Positions 5,817 through 13,712 of a stretch of DNA of 14,402 nt are shown one piece after another; positions within the stretch are counted from its first letter, which is position 1; each line of letters starts with the position of its first letter. The notes below the pieces were generated by a model that did no database searches, was not told the DNA's origin, and was given only the letters and a program-made list of their open reading frames with translations. The position numbers and the translations under genes are program-made. Source of the DNA: JAIFWN01 sp049304015. Lineage in GTDB: Bacteria > Patescibacteriota > Minisyncoccia > Phycocordibacterales > Zambryskibacteraceae. Location: NCBI GenBank assembly GCA_049304015.1, contig JBAQNS010000027.1:1-14402 (forward strand), given 5' to 3'.

Positions 5817-8321
5817 ATGGCGTTTTTAGGCAAATTATTTAAATCAAACGAGGCCAAAGTCATCTCTTCATGGAGTCCCTTAGTAGAGCGTATAAATTCG
5901 TTTGAGAAAGATTTTGCTCTTTTGAGTGAAGAAAACCTAAAAACTAAAACTCAAGAATTTAAAAATCGTTTGGGAAAAGGAGAAAGTTTAGATGATATTC
6001 TCCCCGAAGCCTTTGCAGCAGTTCGAGAGGCATCAAAGAGAACTCTTGGACAAAGACATTTTGATGTACAACTCCTTGGAGGTATCGCACTTCACAATGG
6101 AGGCATTGCAGAAATGCGAACTGGAGAAGGAAAAACTTTGGTGGCCACTCTGCCAACATATTTAAACGCTTTGGAAGGCAAGGGAGTACACGTGGTCACG
6201 GTGAACGACTACCTCTCTCGTCGTGACGCGGTGTGGATGGGGCAAATATATTCATACCTCGGACTTTCTGTTGGAGTATTAAACCATGCAGAATCTTTTA
6301 TCTATGATAAGGAACATGTAAACAAAGATGAGGAACGCGATGAAGTAGGCTCGTTTAAAGTTGTGCATGAATTTCTACGCCCTTCGACCAAGAAAGATGC
6401 CTACAATGCAGACATTACTTATGGGACAAACAATGAATTCGGTTTTGACTACCTCAGAGACAACCTTGTTTACAACAAAACTGACTTGGCCCAAAGGGAT
6501 TTCCATTATGCGGTTGTGGACGAAATAGACTCTATCCTCATAGATGAAGCCAGAACGCCACTTATAATCTCTTCAAATGTTGGAGCGGCTGGAGATTTGT
6601 ACGTGAAGTTTGCAGATATCGCTTCTAAACTAAATGCTCCAGAAGACTTTGAGATAGATGAAAAGTTGAAAGCTATCAGCTTAACCGAAGCAGGGATAAA
6701 CAAGGCCGAAGCACTTTTGGGTATAGACAACATATATACGGATGGAGGAGTGAAGTATGTTCATCACCTAGAGACAGCTGTCAGAGCCAAAGCACTTTAT
6801 GAGAACAATAAAGAATATGTTGTGAAGGATGATGAGGTGGTCATAGTAGATGAGTTCACTGGACGTACTCAGCCTGGTCGTCGTTGGTCAGAAGGTCTGC
6901 ATCAAGCCATAGAGGCCAAAGAGGGGGTGAAAATAAAAGAAGAATCTCGAACCTTCGCCTCTATCACATTCCAAAATTATTTCAGAATGTACAAAAAACT
7001 TTCTGGGATGACAGGAACAGCGGTCACTTCCAAGGAAGAATTCTATAAAGTTTATGGTTTAGAAACTTTTGTTATCCCTACAAACGTAGCTGTGGCCAGA
7101 GTGGACCACAATGATCTCATCTTCCAAAACCAAAGTGGCAAGATGAAAGCGGTGGCCAGAAAAGTCAAAGAGCTAAATGAAAAGGGGCAGCCAGTACTCA
7201 TTGGTACAGTTTCTATTGAACACAACGAAATCCTTTCAGCTTATCTCACCAGTGAAGGTATAAAGCACGAAATCCTTAATGCCAAGAACCACGAGAGAGA
7301 AGGAGAAATCATCGCCCAGGCCGGTAGGAAGCACGCGGTAACCATTGCGACCAACATGGCTGGTCGTGGAGTGGACATCAAACTAGGAGGCAATCCTGGC
7401 TCCGTGGAGGCCTTAGAAGAGGTAAAAGGTCTCGGAGGTTTGTTTGTGCTTGGTACAGAACGACATGATGCAAGGAGAATTGATAACCAGCTTCGAGGTC
7501 GTTCTGGTAGGCAGGGAGATCCAGGAGAGACGCAATTCTTTGTTTGTCTTGAGGATGACCTCATGCGTATCTTTGCCACTGATATGGTGAAGTCCATGAT
7601 GGGTAAGTTGAACCTACCTGAGGATGAGGCGATAGAAAATAGGATGCTCACAAACTCCTTGGAGAAAGCTCAAGAAAAGATTGAAGGATTCAACTTTGAT
7701 GCGCGCAAGCATGTTTTGGAATTTGATGATGTTTTGAATTTTCAACGTTCAATAATTTATAACCAAAGGAAAACTATTCTTAGTGGTGGGGTAAAAGAAA
7801 TCAATGAATATTTGGATGGAGCTACGTTGCAAGTTGATGAGGAAACAAATAAGAAACTAATCGATAAGAGAAACGCCTTGAATGAGCTTCCAACAGAGAA
7901 GCAAAATTTGGTCTGTGAAGTTTTGGGTAGGGTAATTCTCCAAACTATAGATATGTTTTGGGTTGACCACCTTGAGATGATGGAGCACCTCAGGAATACT
8001 GTGAATCTCCGTGCATATGGTCAACGAGATCCACTTGTTGAATACAAAAAAGAAGGCTTAATGTTCTTCAAGAATATGGAAGGTTCTATTATTCGTCAGG
8101 TAGTGGAATTTTTCACGGCGCTTGATTTTGAGGCGTTTGGACAAGTGAGAGCCACAGCCGTAGAACAAGGGGCACTTGAAGCAGCAGATATAAACAGGAT
8201 GGTTTCTTCACACGACGAAGTGGGAAGAAATGACCAGTGTCCATGTGGTTCTGGTAAAAAGTATAAAAAATGCGGATTACTTAATACAGAGGAACATCAG
8301 AGATTAATGAGTAAAAAATAA
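5817..8321 (+). CDS. secA: Protein translocase ATPase SecA
   Basis: The cytosolic motor that pushes unfolded preproteins through SecYEG. Walker A is RTGEGKT (101-107) and Walker B VVDEID (233-238). TYGTNNEFGFDYLRDN (201-216), the KLSGMTGTA block (394-402), the NBD2 motif ATNMAGRGVDI (511-521), QLRGRSGRQGDPG (558-570) and the scaffold block NLRAYGQRDPLVEYKKEG (730-747) are all present. At 834 residues it is near full family length. Two oddities stand out. About 28 residues are inserted in NBD1 between 157 and 198, compared with B. subtilis SecA. The C-terminal zinc motif reads CPCGSGKKYKKCG (808-820), so the usual fourth ligand (Cys or His after C819) is Gly. It heads a plus-strand run; the next ATG follows its stop after two bases. 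It would export the lipase and other signal-peptide proteins. Confidence 0.98.
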   Translation: MAFLGKLFKSNEAKVISSWSPLVERINSFEKDFALLSEENLKTKTQEFKNRLGKGESLDDILPEAFAAVREASKRTLGQRHFDVQLLGGIALHNGGIAEMRTGEGKTLVATLPTYLNALEGKGVHVVTVNDYLSRRDAVWMGQIYSYLGLSVGVLNHAESFIYDKEHVNKDEERDEVGSFKVVHEFLRPSTKKDAYNADITYGTNNEFGFDYLRDNLVYNKTDLAQRDFHYAVVDEIDSILIDEARTPLIISSNVGAAGDLYVKFADIASKLNAPEDFEIDEKLKAISLTEAGINKAEALLGIDNIYTDGGVKYVHHLETAVRAKALYENNKEYVVKDDEVVIVDEFTGRTQPGRRWSEGLHQAIEAKEGVKIKEESRTFASITFQNYFRMYKKLSGMTGTAVTSKEEFYKVYGLETFVIPTNVAVARVDHNDLIFQNQSGKMKAVARKVKELNEKGQPVLIGTVSIEHNEILSAYLTSEGIKHEILNAKNHEREGEIIAQAGRKHAVTIATNMAGRGVDIKLGGNPGSVEALEEVKGLGGLFVLGTERHDARRIDNQLRGRSGRQGDPGETQFFVCLEDDLMRIFATDMVKSMMGKLNLPEDEAIENRMLTNSLEKAQEKIEGFNFDARKHVLEFDDVLNFQRSIIYNQRKTILSGGVKEINEYLDGATLQVDEETNKKLIDKRNALNELPTEKQNLVCEVLGRVILQTIDMFWVDHLEMMEHLRNTVNLRAYGQRDPLVEYKKEGLMFFKNMEGSIIRQVVEFFTALDFEAFGQVRATAVEQGALEAADINRMVSSHDEVGRNDQCPCGSGKKYKKCGLLNTEEHQRLMSKK

Positions 8322-8323
8322 TT

Positions 8324-8938
8324 ATGAAAAAAATAAACGAATTCAAGCAAACTGCAAATTTTGTTTATGAGACCAGTATTCATAGTCAAACACCACGTTC
8401 TGGCTTGTGGTTTTTGGGTAGTGGCAGTCAGTCTGTGGCAGAACATCTTTTCCACACAGCTATGGTTGCTTATGCTTTGTGTCACTTTGAACCAAAGGCG
8501 GATAAGCAAAAGGTGATACTCATGGCTTTATTTCATGATATAGGAGAGGGTAGAGTTTCGGACCATAATTATGTACATCAACGCTATGGTCGTTTGGCTG
8601 AGGCTAATGCAGTAGAGGATATATCCAAGAGTGTGCCTTTTGGTAAGGAAATACTCGAGCATTTTATAGAAGAACAAGCCAAAGTGTCTCTGGAAGCCAA
8701 ATTGGTAAAAGATGCTGATCAGATAGAATGGATAGCCACCCTTCGCAACGAGGAAATGAAAGGTAACCAGAAAGCCAAAGCATGGATTAAGATCGCCTTA
8801 AAAAGGTTAAAGACTCCCGCAGGGAAAAAATTAGGTCAGGCCGTAGTAAATACAAACCCAGATGCTTGGTGGTTTGATGTTGGAGACGCATGGTTTGTAG
8901 ATCGAAATCAAGGTGATAAGAAATGGGGTAAAAAATAA
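8324..8938 (+). CDS. HD-domain phosphohydrolase, YfbR/HDDC2-like
   Basis: A metal-dependent HD-fold phosphohydrolase, closest in layout to the YfbR/HDDC2 5'-deoxynucleotidases that remove phosphate from deoxyribonucleoside 5'-monophosphates. Metal-binding residues visible are His41 in SVAEHLFHTA, His71-Asp72 in ALFHDIGEG with Glu75 close by, and Asp132 in KDADQIE. Its 204 residues match the family size; the last 40, rich in Trp and Lys, are less typical. It starts two bases after the secA stop with no ribosome-binding site, so it is co-transcribed with secA and perhaps translationally coupled. A role in nucleotide salvage or pool control is inferred from the family. Substrate preference is not readable here. 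Confidence 0.8.
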   Translation: MKKINEFKQTANFVYETSIHSQTPRSGLWFLGSGSQSVAEHLFHTAMVAYALCHFEPKADKQKVILMALFHDIGEGRVSDHNYVHQRYGRLAEANAVEDISKSVPFGKEILEHFIEEQAKVSLEAKLVKDADQIEWIATLRNEEMKGNQKAKAWIKIALKRLKTPAGKKLGQAVVNTNPDAWWFDVGDAWFVDRNQGDKKWGKK

Positions 8939-8946
8939 TTTAAAAA

Positions 8947-8955
8947 TGTTAAGAT
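8947..8955 (+). promoter_or_regulatory. Internal extended -10 before the thioredoxin-fold gene
   Basis: TGT-TAAGAT (TG at 8947-8948, hexamer 8950-8955) ends 6 bases before ATG 8962, in the 23-base gap after the HD gene. No -35 is evident. It may give the disulfide genes a leaderless transcript independent of secA. Confidence 0.4.
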
Positions 8956-8961
8956 AAAAGT

Positions 8962-9342
8962 ATGAAAAAACCAAACATAACTTTAATAGTCATTGTCATC
9001 TTGTTTATTGCTTTCGTGGTGTGGCTTATAAAAACTCCAGCCAGAACTGCTCCGTCTAAATACGATGCCCTGGCTACTTGTATAAAGGATAGCGGGGCGA
9101 CATTTTATGGAGCATTTTGGTGTCCACATTGCCAAGCACAGAAAAAACTTTTTGGAACTGCGGCTAAGCTCCTCCCATATATAGAATGTTCGACTCCTGA
9201 TGGTAGTGGTCAACTCCAGGTATGTAAAGATGCGAAAATTTCTGGTTATCCAACTTGGGTGTTTAAAAACGGCACCATCCTCTCCGGTGAAGTAACTCTG
9301 GATGAATTGGCCAAGCAAACTTCGTGTGTCTTACCTCAATAA
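8962..9342 (+). CDS. Membrane-anchored thioredoxin-fold thiol oxidoreductase
   Basis: A 126-residue protein with an N-terminal membrane anchor (7-24) and a thioredoxin-fold domain outside the membrane. The active site is CPHC (54-57) in FYGAFWCPHCQAQKKLFG, and the cis-Pro loop is GYPTW (Pro97). Further cysteines at 40, 76, 88 and 122 may form structural disulfides. The sequence around CPHC and the IECSTPDG block resemble the thioredoxin domain fused to VKOR proteins more than classical DsbA. Its stop overlaps the start of the DsbB-like gene (TAATG), so the two are translationally linked. The likely role is to pass disulfides to exported proteins and be reoxidised by the DsbB-like partner. Confidence 0.85.
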   Translation: MKKPNITLIVIVILFIAFVVWLIKTPARTAPSKYDALATCIKDSGATFYGAFWCPHCQAQKKLFGTAAKLLPYIECSTPDGSGQLQVCKDAKISGYPTWVFKNGTILSGEVTLDELAKQTSCVLPQ

Positions 9343-9878
9343 TGACTGAACTAATCACTCCAATCTTTTCTTTTCTAACACTCATATCACATATTGTTTT
9401 TGTGATATGTATATTTGCCTTTATTTATAGGAAAACTTGGGGCTTTGAACTAATAAAATTTGTTCATAAATATGCTCTTTGGCTTGGATTTGGAGTATCT
9501 ATGGTGGCTATAGTAGGGAGCCTTCTTTATTCAGATTTAATTGGCTTTGCACCTTGTACACTTTGTTGGTGGCAGAGAATCTTTATTTATCCTCAGGCTG
9601 TATTATTCCTCGTGGCTATTATGAAAAAGGATAGAGGGATATTTGATTATGCTCTACCTCTATCTATTGCAGCCTTCGTCATTTCACTCTATCAAGCTTA
9701 TTCAAACTTTAGCGGGACTTCTATTTTGCCTTGTACAGCAGCCGGAGGAGAGTGCTCAAGGATTTATGTCATAGAATATGGCTACATCACTATCCCACTC
9801 ATGAGTTTGACCTTAATATGTTATCTCTTATTTATAAAGCTTTGTGCCTACAAACATGACAACAGTAGCAACTCATAA
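9342..9878 (+). CDS. dsbB: DsbB/BdbC-like quinone-linked disulfide oxidase
   Basis: An inner-membrane protein that reoxidises thioredoxin-fold partners using quinone. The first cysteine pair is C72-x-x-C75 in PCTLCWWQR, the hallmark DsbB motif, including the Arg involved with quinone. The second pair is C131 and C138 in LPCTAAGGECSR. About five hydrophobic segments are visible (10-28, 45-63, 78-95, 103-120, 147-167), one more at the N-terminus than E. coli DsbB. I chose ATG 9342, which overlaps the preceding stop as TAATG; a GTG at 9324 would lie inside the previous gene. The 178-residue length is normal. The reading frame runs 23 bases into the following gene. Confidence 0.92.
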   Translation: MTELITPIFSFLTLISHIVFVICIFAFIYRKTWGFELIKFVHKYALWLGFGVSMVAIVGSLLYSDLIGFAPCTLCWWQRIFIYPQAVLFLVAIMKKDRGIFDYALPLSIAAFVISLYQAYSNFSGTSILPCTAAGGECSRIYVIEYGYITIPLMSLTLICYLLFIKLCAYKHDNSSNS

Positions 9879-10734
9879 TAGTAATTTTCATGCTGACGAC
9901 GCGTTCGCTGTCGCCACTCTGTCTCTTATTTTTCCTGATGTAAAAGTCATTAGGACACGTGATGAGGAAACAATAAAAAATGCTGATGTCGCCGTTGATG
10001 TTGGAGGAATATATGATCCAACCAAATTGCGTTTTGATCACCATCAAACTGGTGGAGCAGGAATACACGAGAATGGCATACCTTATGCATCCTTCGGTCT
10101 AGTGTGGAAAGAGTACGGAGAAAAACTTTCTGGTTCAAAGGAAGTAGCTGAAGTTATAGAGAAAAAGCTTGTCTGCTACGTTGATGCTTTGGACAATGGG
10201 GTAAATGTTTCTACAAATATTTATGAAGATATTCGTCCTTATACAATTTCTGATTATTTATATTCATATTGGATAGATGGAGATGTAGACAAGGAACACG
10301 TCGATCAGATTTTCCATAGAGTTTCTAGTATGGCCAAAGATTTGATTATAAGAGAAATAGATAAAGCCAAGAGAATTTTTGAAGAAACGAAATTGGTTGA
10401 AGATATTTATAATGAATCTCTAGATAAGAGAATGATAGTTTTAGAAAAGAATCTTGCTTGGGGAAAAGTTTTTGAAGACAAACCAGAAGCATTGGTGGTG
10501 ATTTATCCAAACAAGGAAGTTAATACTTGGAGTGCCAAGATGATAAGAGTTAATAGTCATTCTTTTGAGACTAGGATTTCTTTCCCTAAAGCATGGGCTG
10601 GTTTAACTGGAGAGAATCTCGTTAAAGTTTCTGGAGTTTCTGATGCAGTATTTTGTCATAATGCGAGGTTTTTGACCGTAGCACAATCTAAGGAAGGAGC
10701 CATAAAGCTTGCTCAAATCGCTTTAAATGCGTAA
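9856..10734 (+). CDS. MYG1/UPF0160-family DHH-like metal-dependent hydrolase
   Basis: A 292-residue protein of the MYG1 family, whose eukaryotic members are described as RNA exonucleases. Family motifs are THNSNFHADDAFA (6-18, metal-binding His7, His12, Asp14), VDVGGIYDP (47-55), FDHHQ (60-64) and VDALDNG (109-115). I prefer ATG 9856, which puts THN close to the N-terminus as in relatives; GTG 9844 adds four residues. It overlaps the DsbB-like gene by 23 bases and is followed 15 bases later by obg, so it is part of the operon. The bacterial role and substrate are not established; single-stranded nucleic acid is the inferred substrate. It has no functional link to its disulfide neighbours that I can see. 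Confidence 0.88.
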   Translation: MTTVATHNSNFHADDAFAVATLSLIFPDVKVIRTRDEETIKNADVAVDVGGIYDPTKLRFDHHQTGGAGIHENGIPYASFGLVWKEYGEKLSGSKEVAEVIEKKLVCYVDALDNGVNVSTNIYEDIRPYTISDYLYSYWIDGDVDKEHVDQIFHRVSSMAKDLIIREIDKAKRIFEETKLVEDIYNESLDKRMIVLEKNLAWGKVFEDKPEALVVIYPNKEVNTWSAKMIRVNSHSFETRISFPKAWAGLTGENLVKVSGVSDAVFCHNARFLTVAQSKEGAIKLAQIALNA

Positions 10735-10749
10735 GGTTAGTTCAATATT

Positions 10750-11739
10750 ATGTTCATAGATGAAATCACATTACATTTGAAGGCAGGCAAAGGAGGAGAC
10801 GGCGTTGAACGTTGGCTCCACGAGAAGGGTAGAGACCACGGCGGACCTTCTGGGGGCAATGGAGGCAAGGGCGGAGACGTCTTCGCTTTGGCTGTCCGAG
10901 ACATAGGAATACTCGCTTCATACAGGCAGGTGAAGGTCTTTGAAGCTTCACCGGGTAAGGATGGGATGAATAATACTTGGAGTGGTCCTGAGGGGGAAGA
11001 TATTGTGGTGAAGTTCCCAGTTGGTTCACGCATCACCAATCTCACTACAGGTCATGTTTTTGAACTTCTGGAAAATGATCAAAGAATAAAATTATTATCT
11101 GGAGGAAGAGGAGGTTTGGGTAATGAACATTTCAAAGGTTCAACTAATGTTCGACCAAAAGAAACGACTCCAGGGATGATGGGAGAAGAAGCAGATTTTC
11201 ATATTGAAGTAGAACTCGTAGTTGATTATGGATTGATTGGTCTTCCTAATGCAGGTAAATCAAGTTTACTAAACGCTCTTACTCGCTCACGCTCAAAAGT
11301 TGGCGCGTTTCCCTTTACTACCCTTGAACCATCACTAGGAGATTTGTACGGCATTATCCTCGGAGATATTCCTGGACTCATCGAGGGAGCATCAGAAGGT
11401 AGGGGACTCGGACATAAGTTCCTCAGACACATCAAACGAACCAAAGGACTCATACATCTAGTCTCTGCAGAGGAAGAAGATGTGGTGAAGACATATGAGA
11501 TTGTAAGGAAAGAACTTGAACTTTATAATAAAGAAATAATAGAGAAGACAGAAATAGTGCTTTTGACCAAAGTTGACCTTATAAGTGAAGAGGAAAAGAA
11601 TAAGAAGTTAAAACTTTTAAAGACAGTTTCAAAGGCAGAAGTTTATCCAATGTCTGTGATAGACGATAATTTGGTAAAAAACTTTAAGGATATTCTGACT
11701 CAAAAAGCTGACAAAATTAAAGATGAAGGAACAATATAA
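10750..11739 (+). CDS. obg: Obg-family GTPase (ribosome assembly)
   Basis: A ribosome-associated GTPase acting in late 50S assembly and stress signalling. Residues 1-157 form the glycine-rich Obg fold (KAGKGGDG at 11-18, GGPSGGNGGKGGDV at 31-44, SGGRGGLGN at 117-125). The G domain shows G1 GLPNAGKS (164-171), G2 FPFTT (187-191), G3 DIPG (206-209) with EGRGLGHKFLRHIKR after it, and G4 TKVD (273-276). The G5 position reads MSVIDD (301-306) instead of the usual Ser-Ala. There is no C-terminal OCT domain, so 329 residues is the short form. The N-terminal RWLHEKGRDHGG stretch differs from the usual RREK-VPKGGPDGG. Its end overlaps the gatB start by 17 bases. Confidence 0.96.
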   Translation: MFIDEITLHLKAGKGGDGVERWLHEKGRDHGGPSGGNGGKGGDVFALAVRDIGILASYRQVKVFEASPGKDGMNNTWSGPEGEDIVVKFPVGSRITNLTTGHVFELLENDQRIKLLSGGRGGLGNEHFKGSTNVRPKETTPGMMGEEADFHIEVELVVDYGLIGLPNAGKSSLLNALTRSRSKVGAFPFTTLEPSLGDLYGIILGDIPGLIEGASEGRGLGHKFLRHIKRTKGLIHLVSAEEEDVVKTYEIVRKELELYNKEIIEKTEIVLLTKVDLISEEEKNKKLKLLKTVSKAEVYPMSVIDDNLVKNFKDILTQKADKIKDEGTI

Positions 11740-13108
11740 ACCAACCATAGGACTTGAGATACATGCAGAGCTTCGAACCAAGACGAAGATGTTTTGTAAT
11801 TCAAAAAATGATACTGATGAAGAGAAACCAAATGTGAACGTTTGTCCTGTGTGCATGGGCTATCCGGGTACACTGCCAGTGATAAACAAAGAAGCAGTCA
11901 GACAAGTGCTCCGTGTTGGATATGCGGTGGGCGGTAATATTGCGGACTATACTGAGTTCGATAGGAAGAATTACTTTTATCCTGATATACCTAAGGGCTA
12001 TCAGATAAGTCAGTATAAATATCCATTGGTCACTGGTGGAAGCCTTGCAGGGGTGGCTCTCACACGTATACATTTGGAGGAAGATACAGCTAAATCTAGT
12101 CATGATAAAGGGGATGAAAGCCTAGTAGATTTTAACCGCGCTGGCGTGCCACTTATGGAGCTTGTGACCGAACCGGTCATACATGATGCAGAGATAGCAT
12201 CAAAGTTTGCGAAAGAATTCCAATTATTACTCACATATCTTGAAGCAAGTGGTGCCAATATGGAGAAGGGAGAAATGAGAGTAGAGGCCAATATATCGGT
12301 CAGTAAGGATGATAAATTTGGGACAAAAGTAGAAGTCAAAAACCTTAATTCATTTAGAGCAGTAGAAAAAGCTATAAAATATGAGGTAGAAAGACATATA
12401 GAACTCCTTGAGAAAGGGGAGCAAATTGTACAGGAGACTAGAGGCTGGGATGAAAACAAAGAAATCACTTTCTCTCAGAGAGCCAAAGAAGATTCTCATG
12501 ACTATAGATATTTCCCTGACCCAGATTTACCTAAATTATTTATAAGTGAAATACCTGAATTTTCTAAAGAAAAAATACAAGCCTCTCTACCAGAACTACC
12601 AAGTATAAAGAGAGAAAGACTACAAAAGGAGTTTTTAATCAAACCAGAGGATGCAGAAATTTATGTACAGGACCAAGAGTGGGGGGGATACTTTGAAAAG
12701 GTGGTTGGTCTACTCGGGGACAAGAGTTTGAACCAATTGGCATCTAACTACATCACCACAGACCTTAAAACTCTAATCAATGAAAACGACTTCGTAGAAG
12801 TTATACGTATGACAGGTAGTGGGGAAATATCATCCAGAGGAGCAAAAAATATCCTAAAGATAATAGAAGAAGGAGGAAGTAACTCAAGGAAAATAGCTGA
12901 AGAAAATAATTTAATTCAAAAAAGTGATAAGGAAGAATTGAAGAAGATAGTTGAACAAGTATTATCAGAAAACGAAAAGGTTGTTCTAGATTATAAGAAT
13001 GGGAATATCGCACTTCTACAGTTTTTAATTGGTCAGTCGATGAAAGCTTCGAAGGGAAGTGGTAATCCAGTTGTCTTTAAAGAAATACTTGAAGAAACCT
13101 TAAAATAG
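11723..13108 (+). CDS. gatB: Asp-tRNA(Asn)/Glu-tRNA(Gln) amidotransferase subunit B
   Basis: The kinase/transamidase subunit of GatCAB, which converts misacylated Asp-tRNA(Asn) or Glu-tRNA(Gln) to the amide form. Conserved blocks in order: IGLEIHAEL (9-17), CPVCMGYPGTLPVIN (41-55), RKNYFYPDIPKGYQISQ (81-97), HLEEDTAKSSHD (117-128), DFNRAGVPLMELVTEP (136-151), MRVEANISV (185-193), VEVKNLNSF (203-211), QETRGWDE (237-244) and DSHDYRYFPDPDLP (257-270). A helical middle and a YqeY-like tail (about 310-461) follow. Length 461 is slightly short but complete. The zinc cluster has C25, C41 and C44, but the usual second Cys is Ser27. The start lies inside obg, out of frame, suggesting coupling. GatA and GatC are not in this window. 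Confidence 0.97.
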   Translation: MKEQYKPTIGLEIHAELRTKTKMFCNSKNDTDEEKPNVNVCPVCMGYPGTLPVINKEAVRQVLRVGYAVGGNIADYTEFDRKNYFYPDIPKGYQISQYKYPLVTGGSLAGVALTRIHLEEDTAKSSHDKGDESLVDFNRAGVPLMELVTEPVIHDAEIASKFAKEFQLLLTYLEASGANMEKGEMRVEANISVSKDDKFGTKVEVKNLNSFRAVEKAIKYEVERHIELLEKGEQIVQETRGWDENKEITFSQRAKEDSHDYRYFPDPDLPKLFISEIPEFSKEKIQASLPELPSIKRERLQKEFLIKPEDAEIYVQDQEWGGYFEKVVGLLGDKSLNQLASNYITTDLKTLINENDFVEVIRMTGSGEISSRGAKNILKIIEEGGSNSRKIAEENNLIQKSDKEELKKIVEQVLSENEKVVLDYKNGNIALLQFLIGQSMKASKGSGNPVVFKEILEETLK

Positions 13109-13139
13109 TTATTTACTATCTTGACAACCACTTAATATC

Positions 13140-13379
13140 CTAGTCCTCTAGGTGTTTGATCATAAGCTTCTTAATACGCTTTTCTGCGTTACTTCTGTTG
13201 GTACCGCCTTCGATGTCCTCAATAATCTTCTGAAGTGCTGTGAGTTTGTAGACACGATAGTTGTTCATTGGGTGCCTATGGGCTGGAAACTTGCCTGAGG
13301 CATCCCAATTCCTAAGAGTCAGAGGAGTGACCCCAAGAATCTCTGCTGCCTCTTTAATTGAAAAATATACTTCGCTCAT
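13140..13379 (-). CDS. Small MerR/excisionase-like HTH DNA-binding protein
   Basis: A 79-residue minus-strand protein that is almost all one winged-HTH domain: FSIKEAAEILGVTPLTLRNWDASGK (about 6-30) is the helix-turn-helix, and the HRHPMNNYRVYKLTAL stretch is the wing with the family's Tyr-Arg pair. Unlike classical MerR regulators there is no effector-binding or long coiled-coil region; the tail (about 55-79) is a short charged helix. It converges on gatB with 31 bases between stops and is divergent from the tandem-HTH gene across 357 bases, a usual arrangement for a regulator and its target. Its target is not known. Excisionase or plasmid-type accessory roles are possible, but no integrase is nearby. 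Confidence 0.8.
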   Translation of the reverse strand: MSEVYFSIKEAAEILGVTPLTLRNWDASGKFPAHRHPMNNYRVYKLTALQKIIEDIEGGTNRSNAEKRIKKLMIKHLED

Positions 13380-13385
13380 ATAATT

Positions 13386-13391
13386 AGATTA
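13386..13391 (-). promoter_or_regulatory. Candidate -10 of the MerR-like gene, leaderless
   Basis: On the minus strand TAATCT (13391 down to 13386) ends 6 bases before the ATG at 13379. The -35 region is poor and there is no TG extension. It is proposed mainly because its spacing matches the other unit heads in this window. Confidence 0.35.
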
Positions 13392-13712
13392 ATAAACATT
13401 GATAATCTCATATACATATATCTTACTATTCATTGTATAAAGCTTGCAATAGATATCTACATTTAAATGTTGATAGTATCTTTTTTATAATAGTTCTATC
13501 TGATGATTCACTAGGTTAGTGTTTCAAGTATTATCATAGCTTGCAAATTTGCACTCTAATTAAGGCTAAGCTGGCGTGTTAAATTCAAATTTTATAGCTT
13601 GGCTTATTTGCTAACTAAGTAGTCAAAATATATAAAAATTATTTTAAAAAATTTGTACAGTTTTTAATACCAGTTGTCCCCAAAAGTTATTAAATTTTGT
13701 TAGGTAATAAAG
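13392..13712. other. Divergent intergenic region with palindromes, no gene seen
   Basis: Strongly AT-rich DNA between two divergent DNA-binding-protein genes. It holds two perfect 12-bp palindromes, ACATTTAAATGT (13459-13470) and TGCAAATTTGCA (13542-13553), and a 9-bp direct repeat AGCTTGCAA (13441-13449 and 13538-13546). A TATAAT on the plus strand (13486-13491) has no ORF behind it. An imperfect hairpin pairs TAAGGCTAAGCT (from about 13561) with TAGCTTGGCTTA (about 13600-13611). I found no ORF of useful length and no tRNA. The palindromes look like regulator sites; a short RNA from the orphan TATAAT is possible. Confidence 0.5.

Noticed and set aside
7241..7651. 136-residue minus-strand ORF inside secA
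   Set aside because: It lies fully opposite conserved SecA NBD2 motifs and has no recognisable domain; a shadow frame.
9324..9341. GTG start for the DsbB-like gene
   Set aside because: It lies inside the thioredoxin-fold gene and adds six residues with no signal. ATG 9342 gives the typical TAATG coupling.
13105..13119. ATAGT/ACTAT hairpin as the gatB terminator
   Set aside because: The stem is only five AT-rich pairs with no T tract, too weak to call.
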